This document shows, piece by piece, positions 16,412 to 24,820 of a stretch of 64,000 nt of DNA. A program made the position numbers and the translations under genes. How positions within the stretch are numbered: the first letter of the stretch is position 1; each line of letters opens with the position of its first letter. The notes beneath the pieces are model-generated. The model saw nothing but the letters and a program-made list of their open reading frames with translations. It was not told where the DNA came from and searched no databases. Source of the stretch: Bosea sp. 685 (lineage in GTDB: Bacteria > Pseudomonadota > Alphaproteobacteria > Rhizobiales > Beijerinckiaceae). The stretch is from the NCBI RefSeq assembly GCF_031884435.1, contig NZ_CP134779.1, positions 5,766,001 to 5,830,000 on the forward strand. Reading direction: 5' to 3'.

Positions 16412-17515
16412 TCAATATCCCGCCGCCCAATGGGCGAGATCGTTTGCGCTCTCCTCGCCTGCGAACATGCCAAGAATGCGCTCGCCGAGGAGCGGGCCGA
16501 ATTTGAACATCTGGCCGTCGCAGTTCGTGACCACCAGGCCGCGCCCTGTCTGCGCGACCTCGAAGCGCCGCGTGGCGTCGAGCACGTAATAGCCGACCTG
16601 AATGCGCGTCGGCCGATAGGCCTCGAAGTCGCGAAAATAGGGCTTGAAGGCGCCGAGAATGGCGCGGCTCTCATTTTCCAGATCGGAGCCGAAGCCTTCC
16701 TTTTCGGGGCGCGCCAAGCGGCGATGCGCGGAGTAACCGATCTTGAGGCCGGCGCCGCGACGATCGGGCAGCGTATAGCCAGTGTGGTCGCCAAGGGCCG
16801 CGATCGCCGGGGCGTCACGCCAGGATTGCTCGTATTGCGCCGGCGGCTCGACATAGCAGAGCCCCTGCCGATAGACCGAGGCCTCGCCATAACGCTCCGG
16901 CAGCAGCGCCGGCAGCCAGGCCCCGGCCGCGACCAGAAGCAGATCGCCGGCGACCTCCGAGCCGTCGGCGCGGACAGCGATGCCGGCCTCCAGATCGACC
17001 CGCGCGACGCGGCAATCATGCTCGATGACCCCGCCATGCTCGCGCACCCATTGCGCCAGCTCGGTCACGATACGGCCGGCGAAGAGCGGCCCGCCGGGGA
17101 AGGAGACCACGCCCCAGGCATGAGCGGGCAAGCTCAGATGCGGGCAAAGCGCCTCGACACCGTCGCGGGAGAGCACCTCATGGGGCAGCCCGACAGCCTT
17201 GAAGGTGTCGAGGGTCTTCTGCGCGTAGTCGCCGGCCTCCAACGAAATCGCGATCGCGCCCGTATTCTCGAAATGCACCGTACCGAGATCCGACCAGAGC
17301 CGGTCCCAGGCTGAAAAGGCCTCGGTGACCATGCGCGTGTAGCCAGCGGCCAAACCATAGGGGTAGCGGATCATGCGGTGGTTATCGAAGGAGGCCGCCT
17401 GCGGGTTGGGCGCCGGTCCCTGCTCCAGAACGATGACGTCATCGCCGCGCTTGAGGGCCGCGCGGGCAACCGACAGGCCAACGATGCCGGCCCCGATGAT
17501 GACGATACGGCTCAT
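16412..17515 (-). CDS. FAD-dependent oxidoreductase, sarcosine/N-methyltryptophan oxidase-like (DAO family)
   Basis: The 367-residue protein has the N-terminal FAD motif VIIGAGIVGLSVARAALKRG and the MSOX-like FDNHRMIRYPYG segment that packs around the flavin. It ends with NCDGQMFKFGPLLGER, the family's flavin/substrate motif. Where monomeric sarcosine oxidase has the Cys that links FAD covalently (CMYT), this protein has YYVLDATRRFEV, so flavin is probably not covalently held there. It likely oxidises a secondary amine or N-methyl amino acid. It lies 29 bases downstream of the MOSC gene and is part of a minus-strand block with the dipeptide-type ABC importer. Confidence 0.88.
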   Translation of the reverse strand: MSRIVIIGAGIVGLSVARAALKRGDDVIVLEQGPAPNPQAASFDNHRMIRYPYGLAAGYTRMVTEAFSAWDRLWSDLGTVHFENTGAIAISLEAGDYAQKTLDTFKAVGLPHEVLSRDGVEALCPHLSLPAHAWGVVSFPGGPLFAGRIVTELAQWVREHGGVIEHDCRVARVDLEAGIAVRADGSEVAGDLLLVAAGAWLPALLPERYGEASVYRQGLCYVEPPAQYEQSWRDAPAIAALGDHTGYTLPDRRGAGLKIGYSAHRRLARPEKEGFGSDLENESRAILGAFKPYFRDFEAYRPTRIQVGYYVLDATRRFEVAQTGRGLVVTNCDGQMFKFGPLLGERILGMFAGEESANDLAHWAAGY

Positions 17516-17544
17516 GATTGGATATCCTCGGCAGCATGGCGCCT

Positions 17545-18288
17545 TCAGGCGCTGACAGGAGCAACCGTCACGGTGTCTCCGGGCTTGATCTCGCCGGGAA
17601 CCAGGACGTCGCAGTAGATTCCGAAATTGCGGTTATGACGCTTCACCACCGTGCGCAGCAGCTCGATATCGAGCGGGATGCCCTCCTGCGCGATGGTGAT
17701 GAAACCGCAGCGCCCACAGGGGATACTGCCTCTCAGGACGGCATCGCCGATGCGGATCTCGCGGCCGAGCCAGCCATTTTCTGGGATCGGCTCCTGCTCG
17801 TCTGGCCAATCGACGACGATGTTGGGCCGGAAGCGGCGCTCGTCGACGATGCTGCCCGGCATCTCGCGCTCCAGGCTGCGCATCGCGGCCGTGCTCAGGA
17901 GATGGATCGGCGCATGCTCGTAGCGCGGCCGAAACCCCTCCTGCCCGCGCCGGACGAACGGCTTCAGCTGCGCCGGGAAGCCGAAGAGCAAGGACAGCCT
18001 CTCGATGACCTCCGCATCGTCAGGCTTTGCCCAGGCGGTGCCGTCGGCCGAGATGGCAGCACCATCCAGAGCCGTCCAGCGGGCGTATCCGCGGGGGACT
18101 TCGATGAAATGCTTCTCGCGGCCGGGCGAGGCGATGCGCTCGCTGGACGCATCGACGACGCCCCATAGCCGATCGCCGACGACGCCGGACGCCTCGAGCG
18201 GGGCGACCTCCAGCCGTTCGCCCGCCATCGAACTGACCGGATAGCGCCAAAGCGCCGCAACGCTGCCGCTCATGGCAGGCCGCGTCAT
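17545..18288 (-). CDS. MOSC domain protein with MOSC_N barrel (YcbX/mARC-like)
   Basis: The protein (about 247 residues) starts with a MOSC N-terminal barrel (VAALWRYPVSSMAGERL, GVVGDRLWGVVD) and continues into a MOSC domain containing RFRPNIVVDWPDE and the conserved Cys of SIPCGRCGFITIAQ, which in mARC/YcbX binds molybdenum cofactor. Relatives reduce N-hydroxylated compounds or transfer sulfur to molybdoenzymes. No ferredoxin domain is attached. Starts at 18288 and 18273 are both possible; neither has a strong ribosome site. It follows the ABC permease gene by 11 bases, so it belongs to the transport operon. Partner reductase and substrate unknown. Confidence 0.85.
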   Translation of the reverse strand: MTRPAMSGSVAALWRYPVSSMAGERLEVAPLEASGVVGDRLWGVVDASSERIASPGREKHFIEVPRGYARWTALDGAAISADGTAWAKPDDAEVIERLSLLFGFPAQLKPFVRRGQEGFRPRYEHAPIHLLSTAAMRSLEREMPGSIVDERRFRPNIVVDWPDEQEPIPENGWLGREIRIGDAVLRGSIPCGRCGFITIAQEGIPLDIELLRTVVKRHNRNFGIYCDVLVPGEIKPGDTVTVAPVSA

Positions 18289-18299
18289 GGCAAGTCGCG

Positions 18300-19199
18300 T
18301 CACGGCAAATCCAGGCGCGGGTCGAGCGCATCGCGCAAGCCGTCGCCGACGAAGTTGAAGCTGGTGACGGCGAGCGTGATCGCGGCTCCCGGCAGGATCG
18401 CGAGCCAGGGCGCGCTGGTGAGATAGCTCTGCGCGCCCTCCAGCATGTTGCCCCAGCTCGGCGTCGGCGGCTGGATGCCGTAGCCGAGGAAGGAGATATA
18501 GCTCTCGGCCAGGATCGCATGGGCGACGTTCAGCGTCGCCGCCACGACGATCGGCGCGACCGCGTTCGGCAGCAATTCGCGAAACATGATGCGCGCATTG
18601 CTGGAGCCCATCGCGACGGCGGCCACGGCGAAATCGCGCGTCCGCAGCGAGCGCATCTGCGCCTCGACGACGCGCGCCACCTCCATCCAGGAGGTCATCG
18701 CGATCAGCATCACGATCGAGGGAACCGAGGGCGAGATCAGCGCCGAGATGGCAAGCAGCAGGAAGATCGAGGGAAAGCACAGCATCGCATCGACGAAGCG
18801 CATCAGCGTGGCGCCGATCACGCCTTCATAGAAGCCGGCGACCATGCCGACGCAGATGCCGATCGCCATGCTGATCACCATCGCGGCGAAGCCGACCGCG
18901 AGCGAGATGCGTCCCGCCATCAGCAAGCGCGCGAGGATGTCGCGCCCCAGCGGGTCGGTGCCCAGCACATGCGGCCCGGAGAAGGGCGGAGCGAAGCGCT
19001 GGCGGATGTCGATGAAGGTGTCGTTATAGGGCAGCAGCAGCGGCCCAACGATGCAGGCAAGCGTCATCAGGATGATCGCCGTCGCGCCGAAGACCGCGAG
19101 CTTGTGGCGGCGGAAACGGCGGAAGCCCGGGCTGTTCCAGAAGCTCGGCGGCGGGGCCAGGCTGGGCTCGGCGGTGCTGATCAGTTCGGTGCCGCTCAT
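18300..19199 (-). CDS. Dipeptide/oligopeptide-type ABC transporter permease (DppC-like)
   Basis: The 299-residue protein has a long N-terminal cytosolic tail, a first membrane helix (about residues 38-58), a periplasmic loop with GTDPLGRDILARLL, five more helices, and the ATPase-contact EAA loop around AVAAVAMGSSNARIMFRELLPN. It pairs with the DppB-like protein in a channel for peptides, nickel or similar solutes. Its ATG overlaps the stop of the upstream permease by one base (TGATG), so the two are translationally coupled. The start at 19199 was preferred because the longer open frame upstream is the DppB gene read in another frame. No DppD or DppF ATPase gene is in the operon. Confidence 0.93.
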   Translation of the reverse strand: MSGTELISTAEPSLAPPPSFWNSPGFRRFRRHKLAVFGATAIILMTLACIVGPLLLPYNDTFIDIRQRFAPPFSGPHVLGTDPLGRDILARLLMAGRISLAVGFAAMVISMAIGICVGMVAGFYEGVIGATLMRFVDAMLCFPSIFLLLAISALISPSVPSIVMLIAMTSWMEVARVVEAQMRSLRTRDFAVAAVAMGSSNARIMFRELLPNAVAPIVVAATLNVAHAILAESYISFLGYGIQPPTPSWGNMLEGAQSYLTSAPWLAILPGAAITLAVTSFNFVGDGLRDALDPRLDLP

Positions 19200-20152
19200 C
19201 AGCCGTTCCTCGCGATACGGGGATCGGCAATGCCGTAGAGCAGATCCGCGATCAGGCTGCCGAGCAGGACGAGCACGGCGGTGAACATCAGGATGCCCAT
19301 CACGACGGGATAGTCGCGATAGCTGATCGAATCGAGAAAGAGCCGGCCCATGCCCGGCCAGGTGAAGACGGTCTCCGTCACCAGCGCCCCGCTGAGCAGC
19401 GTCGGCACATGCAGGCCGGTGATGGTGATCATCGGCAGGAGCGCGTTGCGGAAGGCGTGGCGCAGCAGGACGCTGCGTTCGGGCAGGCCCTTGGCGCGGG
19501 CGGTGCGGATATAGTCCTGGTTGACCACCTCCAGCATCGACGAGCGCATATAGCGGCTCCAGACCGCGGTCGAGACCAGGGCCAGCACGATGCAGGGCCC
19601 GATCAGATGGTGCAGCTGGTTGAGCAAGGAGCCGTCGCCGATGGTGTAGCGATTGCCCGAAGGCAGCCAGCCGAGCCCGACCGAGAAGACATAGATCACG
19701 ACCAGGCCGAACCAGAAGGTCGGGATCGAGAGCGCGATCATCGCGCCGATCGTCGCCAGGCTGTCGAACAGCGAATAGCGCTTGATCGCGCCCAGAATGC
19801 CGATCCAGGCGCCGAGCAGCATGGCGAGCAGCGTCGAGGTCAGCATCAATTCCAGCGTTGCCCCGATATGGGAGGCGATGATGTGGAGCACCGGCTGCTG
19901 GTCGCGATAGGACAGGCCCCAATCGCCGCGCAGCATGCGCCAGAGCCATTCGACATATTGCACCGGCAAGGGCCGGTTGAGGCCGAGCTGCTCGGCGATG
20001 CGGTCGAGATCGGCCTGGGTCATCTCGCCGCTCGCCGCGAATTGCGAGAGCGGCCCGCCCGGGGCCAGGTGCAGGATGGCGAAGCCGATCATCGAGACGA
20101 TGAGCAGCAGGACCAGCGCCTGCATCAGCCTTTGCACGAGGAACGTGCTCAT
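19199..20152 (-). CDS. Dipeptide/oligopeptide-type ABC transporter permease (DppB-like)
   Basis: The 317-residue protein is a DppB-type subunit: start FLVQRLMQALVLLLIVSMIGF, the conserved HLAPGGPL segment, six membrane helices, and the EAA region RTARAKGLPERSVLLRHAFR followed by LLSGALVTETVFTWPG. It lies 33 bases after a solute-binding protein gene and overlaps the DppC-like gene. It forms the membrane channel with DppC. The absence of an adjacent ATPase means ATPases must be shared from elsewhere. Confidence 0.94.
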   Translation of the reverse strand: MSTFLVQRLMQALVLLLIVSMIGFAILHLAPGGPLSQFAASGEMTQADLDRIAEQLGLNRPLPVQYVEWLWRMLRGDWGLSYRDQQPVLHIIASHIGATLELMLTSTLLAMLLGAWIGILGAIKRYSLFDSLATIGAMIALSIPTFWFGLVVIYVFSVGLGWLPSGNRYTIGDGSLLNQLHHLIGPCIVLALVSTAVWSRYMRSSMLEVVNQDYIRTARAKGLPERSVLLRHAFRNALLPMITITGLHVPTLLSGALVTETVFTWPGMGRLFLDSISYRDYPVVMGILMFTAVLVLLGSLIADLLYGIADPRIARNG

Positions 20153-20185
20153 GGTGCGTGGTTCCGGGCGGAGCGCGTCATGGTC

Positions 20186-21874
20186 TCAGCGCGCCCAGTA
20201 CCAGCTGCCCATGTTCCAGGTGTTCTGGCGGGCGTTGATGTTGGGCTCGAAGCCAATGAGGCCTTCCTTGTAGCCCTCGATCGGAGCGTACTGGAAGATC
20301 GGCAGGATCGGCAGCTCCTCGCGGGCGATCTCCTGCAGCTTCCAGTAGATCTCCTTGCGCTTGGCCTGGTCGAAGGTCTCCTGGCCGGCCTTGAGCAGCT
20401 TGTCGACCTCGGCGTTCTGCCATTGCATCTGGTTGGCACCGCTGCCGTTCTTGGCCGGGATCGCATCGGACGCGAAGCGCGAGGCCGGATCGGGATCGAT
20501 CACGGTGCGGAAGGCGGTGCCGACGAGCAGCGACTGGAATTTCGAGCGGGTGTAGAAATCGCCCCAGATCACGGCTGCCGGCATGTTGTTGATCGTCATC
20601 TTGACGCCGACCTGCTGCCAGTCCTGCATCATCAATTGCTGGCACTGCTCGCGCAGCGCGGCGCCCGTCGTGGTCGAGACCGCGAATTCGAGCGGCACAT
20701 TGTTCTTCATGCGCACGCCCGAACCCGAGCGCTTCCAGCCGGCCTCGTCGAGAATCTTGTTGGCCTTGGCGAGATCGTATTGCTGCTTGGGCAGATTGGG
20801 ATTGTAGGCCCAGGATTCCTGCGGCGCGAAGGATTCAGTCGGCTTGTGGGTGCCGTAGTAGATGATGTCGATGATCGCCTGCTTGTTGATCGAGGCGTAG
20901 AGCGCCTGGCGCACCGCCTTCTCGGCCAGGACCGGGTTCTCGAGGTTCGGCATCAGGATCTCGAGCGAGGCGTTCGGGATCATCACGACCTTGCGGCCCG
21001 GCAGCTTCTTGGCTTCCTCGTAGAAGTTCGCGGGGATGCCGGTGCCGATGATCAGATCGACCTGGCCAGTACGGAACTGGGCGTAGAGCGCGGTCTGGTC
21101 GGGCACATATTTGAGGACGGCCTTCTCCAGATAAGGCCCCTTGCCATGGTACTTCTCATTGGCGACGAGGGTGATGTTGTCGCCCGGCTGGCGCGTGCCC
21201 CATTTGAACGGGCCGGTGCCGACAGGCGCGCCGTTGAAGGGGGCGGTGTTGGGGTCGGTCGCCTTCTCCAGCAGATGCTTGGGCACGATGAAGGTGTTGG
21301 AGAGCAGCGCGAGATAAGGCGCATAAGCCTTCTCCATGCGCCAAGTGATCTCAAGCGGCCCGGTGACCTTGATGTCCTTGACCAGGGCATGGCCGACGCG
21401 GGTCCGGCTCTTGAAACCCGGCGCATTGATGAGTTCGAGCGTGTATTTCACGTCCTCGGCGGTGAACGGCGTACCGTCATGCCAGGTCACGCCCGCGCGC
21501 AGCTTGACCTTCCAGGCGAGGCCGCCCTCGGAGATGCCGCCATTCGCCTCGCTGGGGATCTCGACCGCGAGGTCGGGTATCAGATTGCCCTGCGGATCGG
21601 CCAGCCACATCGTATTGAAGACCTGCATCCAGACGGTCTCGTCGACCTCGATGCCCGGCATCAGCGGATTGAAGGCGGTCGGCTCCTGCGACAGGCCGAC
21701 GACGACCTGTCCGGTCGGCTTGGCGGGGGGCGGCGGAGCGGCCTTGGTCTGGGCGCGGGCGCTGAGGCCGGAGGCGGCGAGCAGGCCACCCGCGCCGAGC
21801 GCGAGAATTTCGCGGCGATGCAAAGCAGGCATCGGGAAGGTCGATTTGATCGTCTCGTCGGAATGCTTGGTCAT
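20186..21874 (-). CDS. ABC transporter solute-binding protein, family 5 (peptide/nickel type), copy 1
   Basis: The 562-residue precursor has an N-terminal RREILALGAGGLLAASG segment, a Tat-like twin-Arg signal ending near ARAQ. The mature part shows family-5 hallmarks: the domain I start GQVVVGLSQEP, LAWKVKLRAGVTWHDGTPFTAEDV, and AYNPNLP. It binds a peptide-like or cationic solute in the periplasm and hands it to the DppBC-like channel, whose genes follow by 33 bases. It is a paralogue of the next upstream gene with the same domain order. The ligand is unknown; amide, opine or ureide solutes fit the neighbouring hydrolases. Confidence 0.92.
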   Translation of the reverse strand: MTKHSDETIKSTFPMPALHRREILALGAGGLLAASGLSARAQTKAAPPPPAKPTGQVVVGLSQEPTAFNPLMPGIEVDETVWMQVFNTMWLADPQGNLIPDLAVEIPSEANGGISEGGLAWKVKLRAGVTWHDGTPFTAEDVKYTLELINAPGFKSRTRVGHALVKDIKVTGPLEITWRMEKAYAPYLALLSNTFIVPKHLLEKATDPNTAPFNGAPVGTGPFKWGTRQPGDNITLVANEKYHGKGPYLEKAVLKYVPDQTALYAQFRTGQVDLIIGTGIPANFYEEAKKLPGRKVVMIPNASLEILMPNLENPVLAEKAVRQALYASINKQAIIDIIYYGTHKPTESFAPQESWAYNPNLPKQQYDLAKANKILDEAGWKRSGSGVRMKNNVPLEFAVSTTTGAALREQCQQLMMQDWQQVGVKMTINNMPAAVIWGDFYTRSKFQSLLVGTAFRTVIDPDPASRFASDAIPAKNGSGANQMQWQNAEVDKLLKAGQETFDQAKRKEIYWKLQEIAREELPILPIFQYAPIEGYKEGLIGFEPNINARQNTWNMGSWYWAR

Positions 21875-22205
21875 CGAGAAACCCCTCTGTTCTTTGTTTT
21901 GCGGAAGGCGGGAGGCAATCCGGACCGGCGCGACGCGCGCCCCGGCCTGATCCAGATCAGTTCGACCGCTTGACCACGCGCTCCCACTTCGTCTGGCGGG
22001 CTGCTCATGGTTGGTCGATCTTTTGGTTGGCAGATCCTTTGGTTGGCCGATCTTGCAACCTTCCCCCTAGGTTAGGCTTGCGGCGCCCTCATTCGGATAC
22101 CGATCGCGGCCACAGGCCGGATAGAATCTGCCGATTCGACCGCCATCGACGGCATAGGCTTCTGCGCCGGCTCGGCTTCTCGCCGGAACCTTCCCCGGCG
22201 CGGCC
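21875..22205. other. 331-base gap between tandem binding-protein genes
   Basis: It contains three similar short units built on TTGGTTGGC/GATCTTTTGG near 22012-22052, that is, a degenerate direct repeat, but no ORF with coding character. It probably holds a leader or processing site for copy 1. Confidence 0.4.
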
Positions 22206-23882
22206 TCAAGCCCAGTACCAACTGCCAGCATTCCAGGCGTTGGAGAGCACGTTGACGTTGTTGGCGAAGCCGATGAGCCCGACCTTGGTGCCCTCGACCT
22301 GAACAGACTGGAAGATCGGCAGCATCGGCAGATCGTCGAGGATCAGCGCCTGCGCCTCCCGGTAAATCTCGGCCCGCTGGGCCATATCGGTCATGGCGAT
22401 GCCTTTCGCCAGCAAGCCGTCGACCTTCGGGTTTTCGTACTGGCTGACATTGGAGCCCGTGCCGGCCTTGAGCGGGATCGCGTTGCCGCCGAAGCGGTGC
22501 ATCACGTCGGGATCGGAGGCGACCGTATAGGTCGTATTGGTCATCAGGCTGTCGAACTGGGATTCGGCCCAGAATTTCGCCCAGAGCACCGCGGCCGGCA
22601 GATTCTTGATGGTCATCTCGGCGCCGATCTGGGCCCAATCTTGCACCAGCAGCTGCTGGGCCTGTTCGCGCGTCGGATTGCCGGTCGTGGTCGAGTTGGT
22701 GAAGGCGAGACGCACGCCATCCTTCACGCGCACGCCATCGGGGCCGGGCTTCCAGCCGGCCGCATCGAGAATGGCCCTGGCCTTGGCGGGATCATGGATC
22801 TGGTGCGGAAGCGCGTCGTTGAAGGCCCAGCTCTGCGGCGGCATGAAGCTCGAAGCCGGAAGGGGAAGCCCGTAATAGAGCGCCTCGACGATCGCCTTCT
22901 TGTCCATGGCGAGATAGAGCGCCTGCCGGACCGCCTTCTCCTTCAATGCGGGATGGGCGAGATTGAGCGTGAAGTTCTCGACGGAAGCCCGTGGGCAGAG
23001 ATGCACGACGACGTTCTTGAGCGTCTTTGCCTCGGCGTAGTGGTTCGGCGGAATACCCTGGAGGCCGATATAGTCGATCTCGCCCGTCCGGAACTGCGTG
23101 TACATCGCGTTGAGGTCGGGCACATAACGGAAGACCAGCCGCTCCAGATAGGGCCCTTCGCCGAAATAGGCCGTGTTGGCCGCGAGCAGGACATGGCTGC
23201 CGGTCCTGCGCTCGACGAATTTGAACGGGCCCGTACCGACAGGGTTGGCATGGAAAGGCGTCGCATTCGGATCGGCCGCACCATCGAGCAGATGCCTGGG
23301 CACGATGAAGGTCCAGGCGAGGAAGGACAGGAACGGCGCAAAGGGCTCCTTCATCCGCCAGCTGATCGTGCTGCCTTCCGTCTTCACATCCTCGACGAGG
23401 CTGAAGCCGGAGCGGCTGCGCGTACGGAACTGCGGATTCCGGATGAGATCGAAGGTGAACCGGACGTCTTCAGCCGAGAAATCCCGGCCGTCATGCCATT
23501 TGACACCCTCGCGCAGTGTCACCTTCCAGACCAATCCATCGGCGGAAATCCCGCCATTGGCCACGGTCGGCACGTCCTTGGCCAATACGGGGACGAATTT
23601 GCCAGCGTGATCCAGCGCCCATAGCGGGCTGAACAGGTTCCACCAGACGCCCTGATCGACCTCGTTCGCCGGCATCAGCGGGTGCAGGACGGTGATCTCC
23701 TGCGAATAGCCGATGACCACCTGTCCCTTTGGCGCGGATGGCGGCCCCTTCGGCTTCGGCGCCGGCTGTGCCTGGAGTTGCGAGCCCCAGGGCGTGAGCC
23801 CAAGGACAGAGGCACCCAGCAACAGCGCGCGGCGGGAGACGGCCCCGCCCCCGGACGGCTCGGCTTCACGGCGATCTGTCAT
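22206..23882 (-). CDS. ABC transporter solute-binding protein, family 5, copy 2
   Basis: This 558-residue paralogue of the downstream binding protein has its own signal (SRRALLLGASVLGLTPWGSQ), then GQVVIGYSQEITVLHPLMPANE, VTLREGVKWHDGRDFSAEDV, and a C-terminal GSWYWA, as in copy 1 (GSWYWAR). The Met at 23882 was chosen for its Shine-Dalgarno AGGGGG. A 331-base gap to copy 1 holds no gene. Two tandem binding proteins in front of one permease pair suggest recognition of two related ligands. It is the first gene after the divergent promoter region facing the XRE-cupin regulator. Confidence 0.92.
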   Translation of the reverse strand: MTDRREAEPSGGGAVSRRALLLGASVLGLTPWGSQLQAQPAPKPKGPPSAPKGQVVIGYSQEITVLHPLMPANEVDQGVWWNLFSPLWALDHAGKFVPVLAKDVPTVANGGISADGLVWKVTLREGVKWHDGRDFSAEDVRFTFDLIRNPQFRTRSRSGFSLVEDVKTEGSTISWRMKEPFAPFLSFLAWTFIVPRHLLDGAADPNATPFHANPVGTGPFKFVERRTGSHVLLAANTAYFGEGPYLERLVFRYVPDLNAMYTQFRTGEIDYIGLQGIPPNHYAEAKTLKNVVVHLCPRASVENFTLNLAHPALKEKAVRQALYLAMDKKAIVEALYYGLPLPASSFMPPQSWAFNDALPHQIHDPAKARAILDAAGWKPGPDGVRVKDGVRLAFTNSTTTGNPTREQAQQLLVQDWAQIGAEMTIKNLPAAVLWAKFWAESQFDSLMTNTTYTVASDPDVMHRFGGNAIPLKAGTGSNVSQYENPKVDGLLAKGIAMTDMAQRAEIYREAQALILDDLPMLPIFQSVQVEGTKVGLIGFANNVNVLSNAWNAGSWYWA

Positions 23883-24145
23883 CGCATGGCCCCCTGTTGC
23901 GGCGGACGGCGATCCGCGCATGGACCGAAATATTCATTTTATTGATTTTCGCGTCAAGCGGATTGCACGTCACGCAGATATGGAGCGAGACGCCCACCCC
24001 TGGCGGAAAACCCCGCACCGGGCAGTCCCAAGCATTTTTCGTATCAATGCCGTTGAAAGAACGAGATTTTCGAGACTTGAGGCGCTGCGGCCGATTGCAT
24101 GGCTCGGCGCAATCCCATATGAATCTCATTCATTAAGATGGAAAT
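23883..24145. promoter_or_regulatory. Divergent promoter region: binding-protein operon / XRE-cupin operon
   Basis: This 263-base stretch is more AT-rich than its surroundings. Similar motifs ATTCATTTTATTGATTTT (about 23931) and TCTCATTCATTAAGATGG (about 24123) lie at each edge, next to each gene start, and could be sites for the XRE-cupin protein. No gene is evident inside. Confidence 0.45.
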
Positions 24146-24778
24146 ATGAGCATCATGCCCGCAAATCATGCGCGCGACATCAAGGTGACCGAGGCGATGT
24201 CTCCCCCCGAGGGCGGCGCCAAGCAGATCGGCGAGAGGCTGCGCAGCCTGCGCGGCGAGCGCAATCTCACCATTCTCGATCTCGCGGCCAAGGCAGGCGT
24301 CTCGGCCGGCATCATCAGCCAGATCGAACGCGGCAACTCCAACCCGTCGATGAAGACGCTGCAGCGCATCAGGGCGGCGCTCGGCGTGAACCTCTGGGAG
24401 TTCCTGGCGCATCGCGAGCCACAGACGACCGAAGATCCGCCCTTCGTGCGACGTGGCGCACAGCGGCCGCGCATCGTCGTCGGCGAGACACGGCTGGTGA
24501 AGGAACTGCTCTCGCCCCGCAATGACGAGAATCTGCGCTTCATGATCGTGACGCTGCCGCCGGGCGGAAACAGCGAGGACGTGCTCATCGGCACCGGGCA
24601 GAAGGGCGGCTATGTCATGTCGGGCTGCATCGAGCTGACCGTCGGCGAGCGCATGGCCAGGCTTGCCGAGGGTGACAGCTTCCAATTCAAGAGCGATGCT
24701 CCCCACCACATCGCCAACCGCTCGGATGCGGACGCCAAGCTGCTCTGGATCATGAGCGTCCTCGACACGCATCTCTAG
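24146..24778 (+). CDS. XRE-family regulator with C-terminal cupin domain
   Basis: The 210-residue protein has a lambda-repressor-like HTH (about residues 30-84: IGERLRSLRGERNLTILDLA, GVSAGIISQIERGNSNPSM) and a cupin beta-barrel (about 125-205: GGNSEDVLIGTGQKGGYVM, DSFQFKSDAPHHIANRSD). The architecture matches PuuR-like and other amine or amino-acid responsive regulators. It is divergent from the transporter block and followed 42 bases later by a flavoprotein, RidA, amidase and a second flavoprotein, so it probably governs these genes. The ligand is likely a substrate or intermediate bound by the cupin. Confidence 0.92.
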   Translation: MSIMPANHARDIKVTEAMSPPEGGAKQIGERLRSLRGERNLTILDLAAKAGVSAGIISQIERGNSNPSMKTLQRIRAALGVNLWEFLAHREPQTTEDPPFVRRGAQRPRIVVGETRLVKELLSPRNDENLRFMIVTLPPGGNSEDVLIGTGQKGGYVMSGCIELTVGERMARLAEGDSFQFKSDAPHHIANRSDADAKLLWIMSVLDTHL

Positions 24779-24820
24779 AACCCTTCCCCCGAAATACGCC
24801 ACGCCAAGGAAAGCCAGCCC

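Noticed and set aside
18300..19949. 549-residue permease in one frame
   Set aside because: The N-terminal part lies over DppB in another frame; the real start at 19199 overlaps the DppB stop.
19409..21973. 854-residue open frame antisense to the DppB and binding-protein genes
   Set aside because: Same shadow pattern; the minus-strand genes have clear motifs and coupling.
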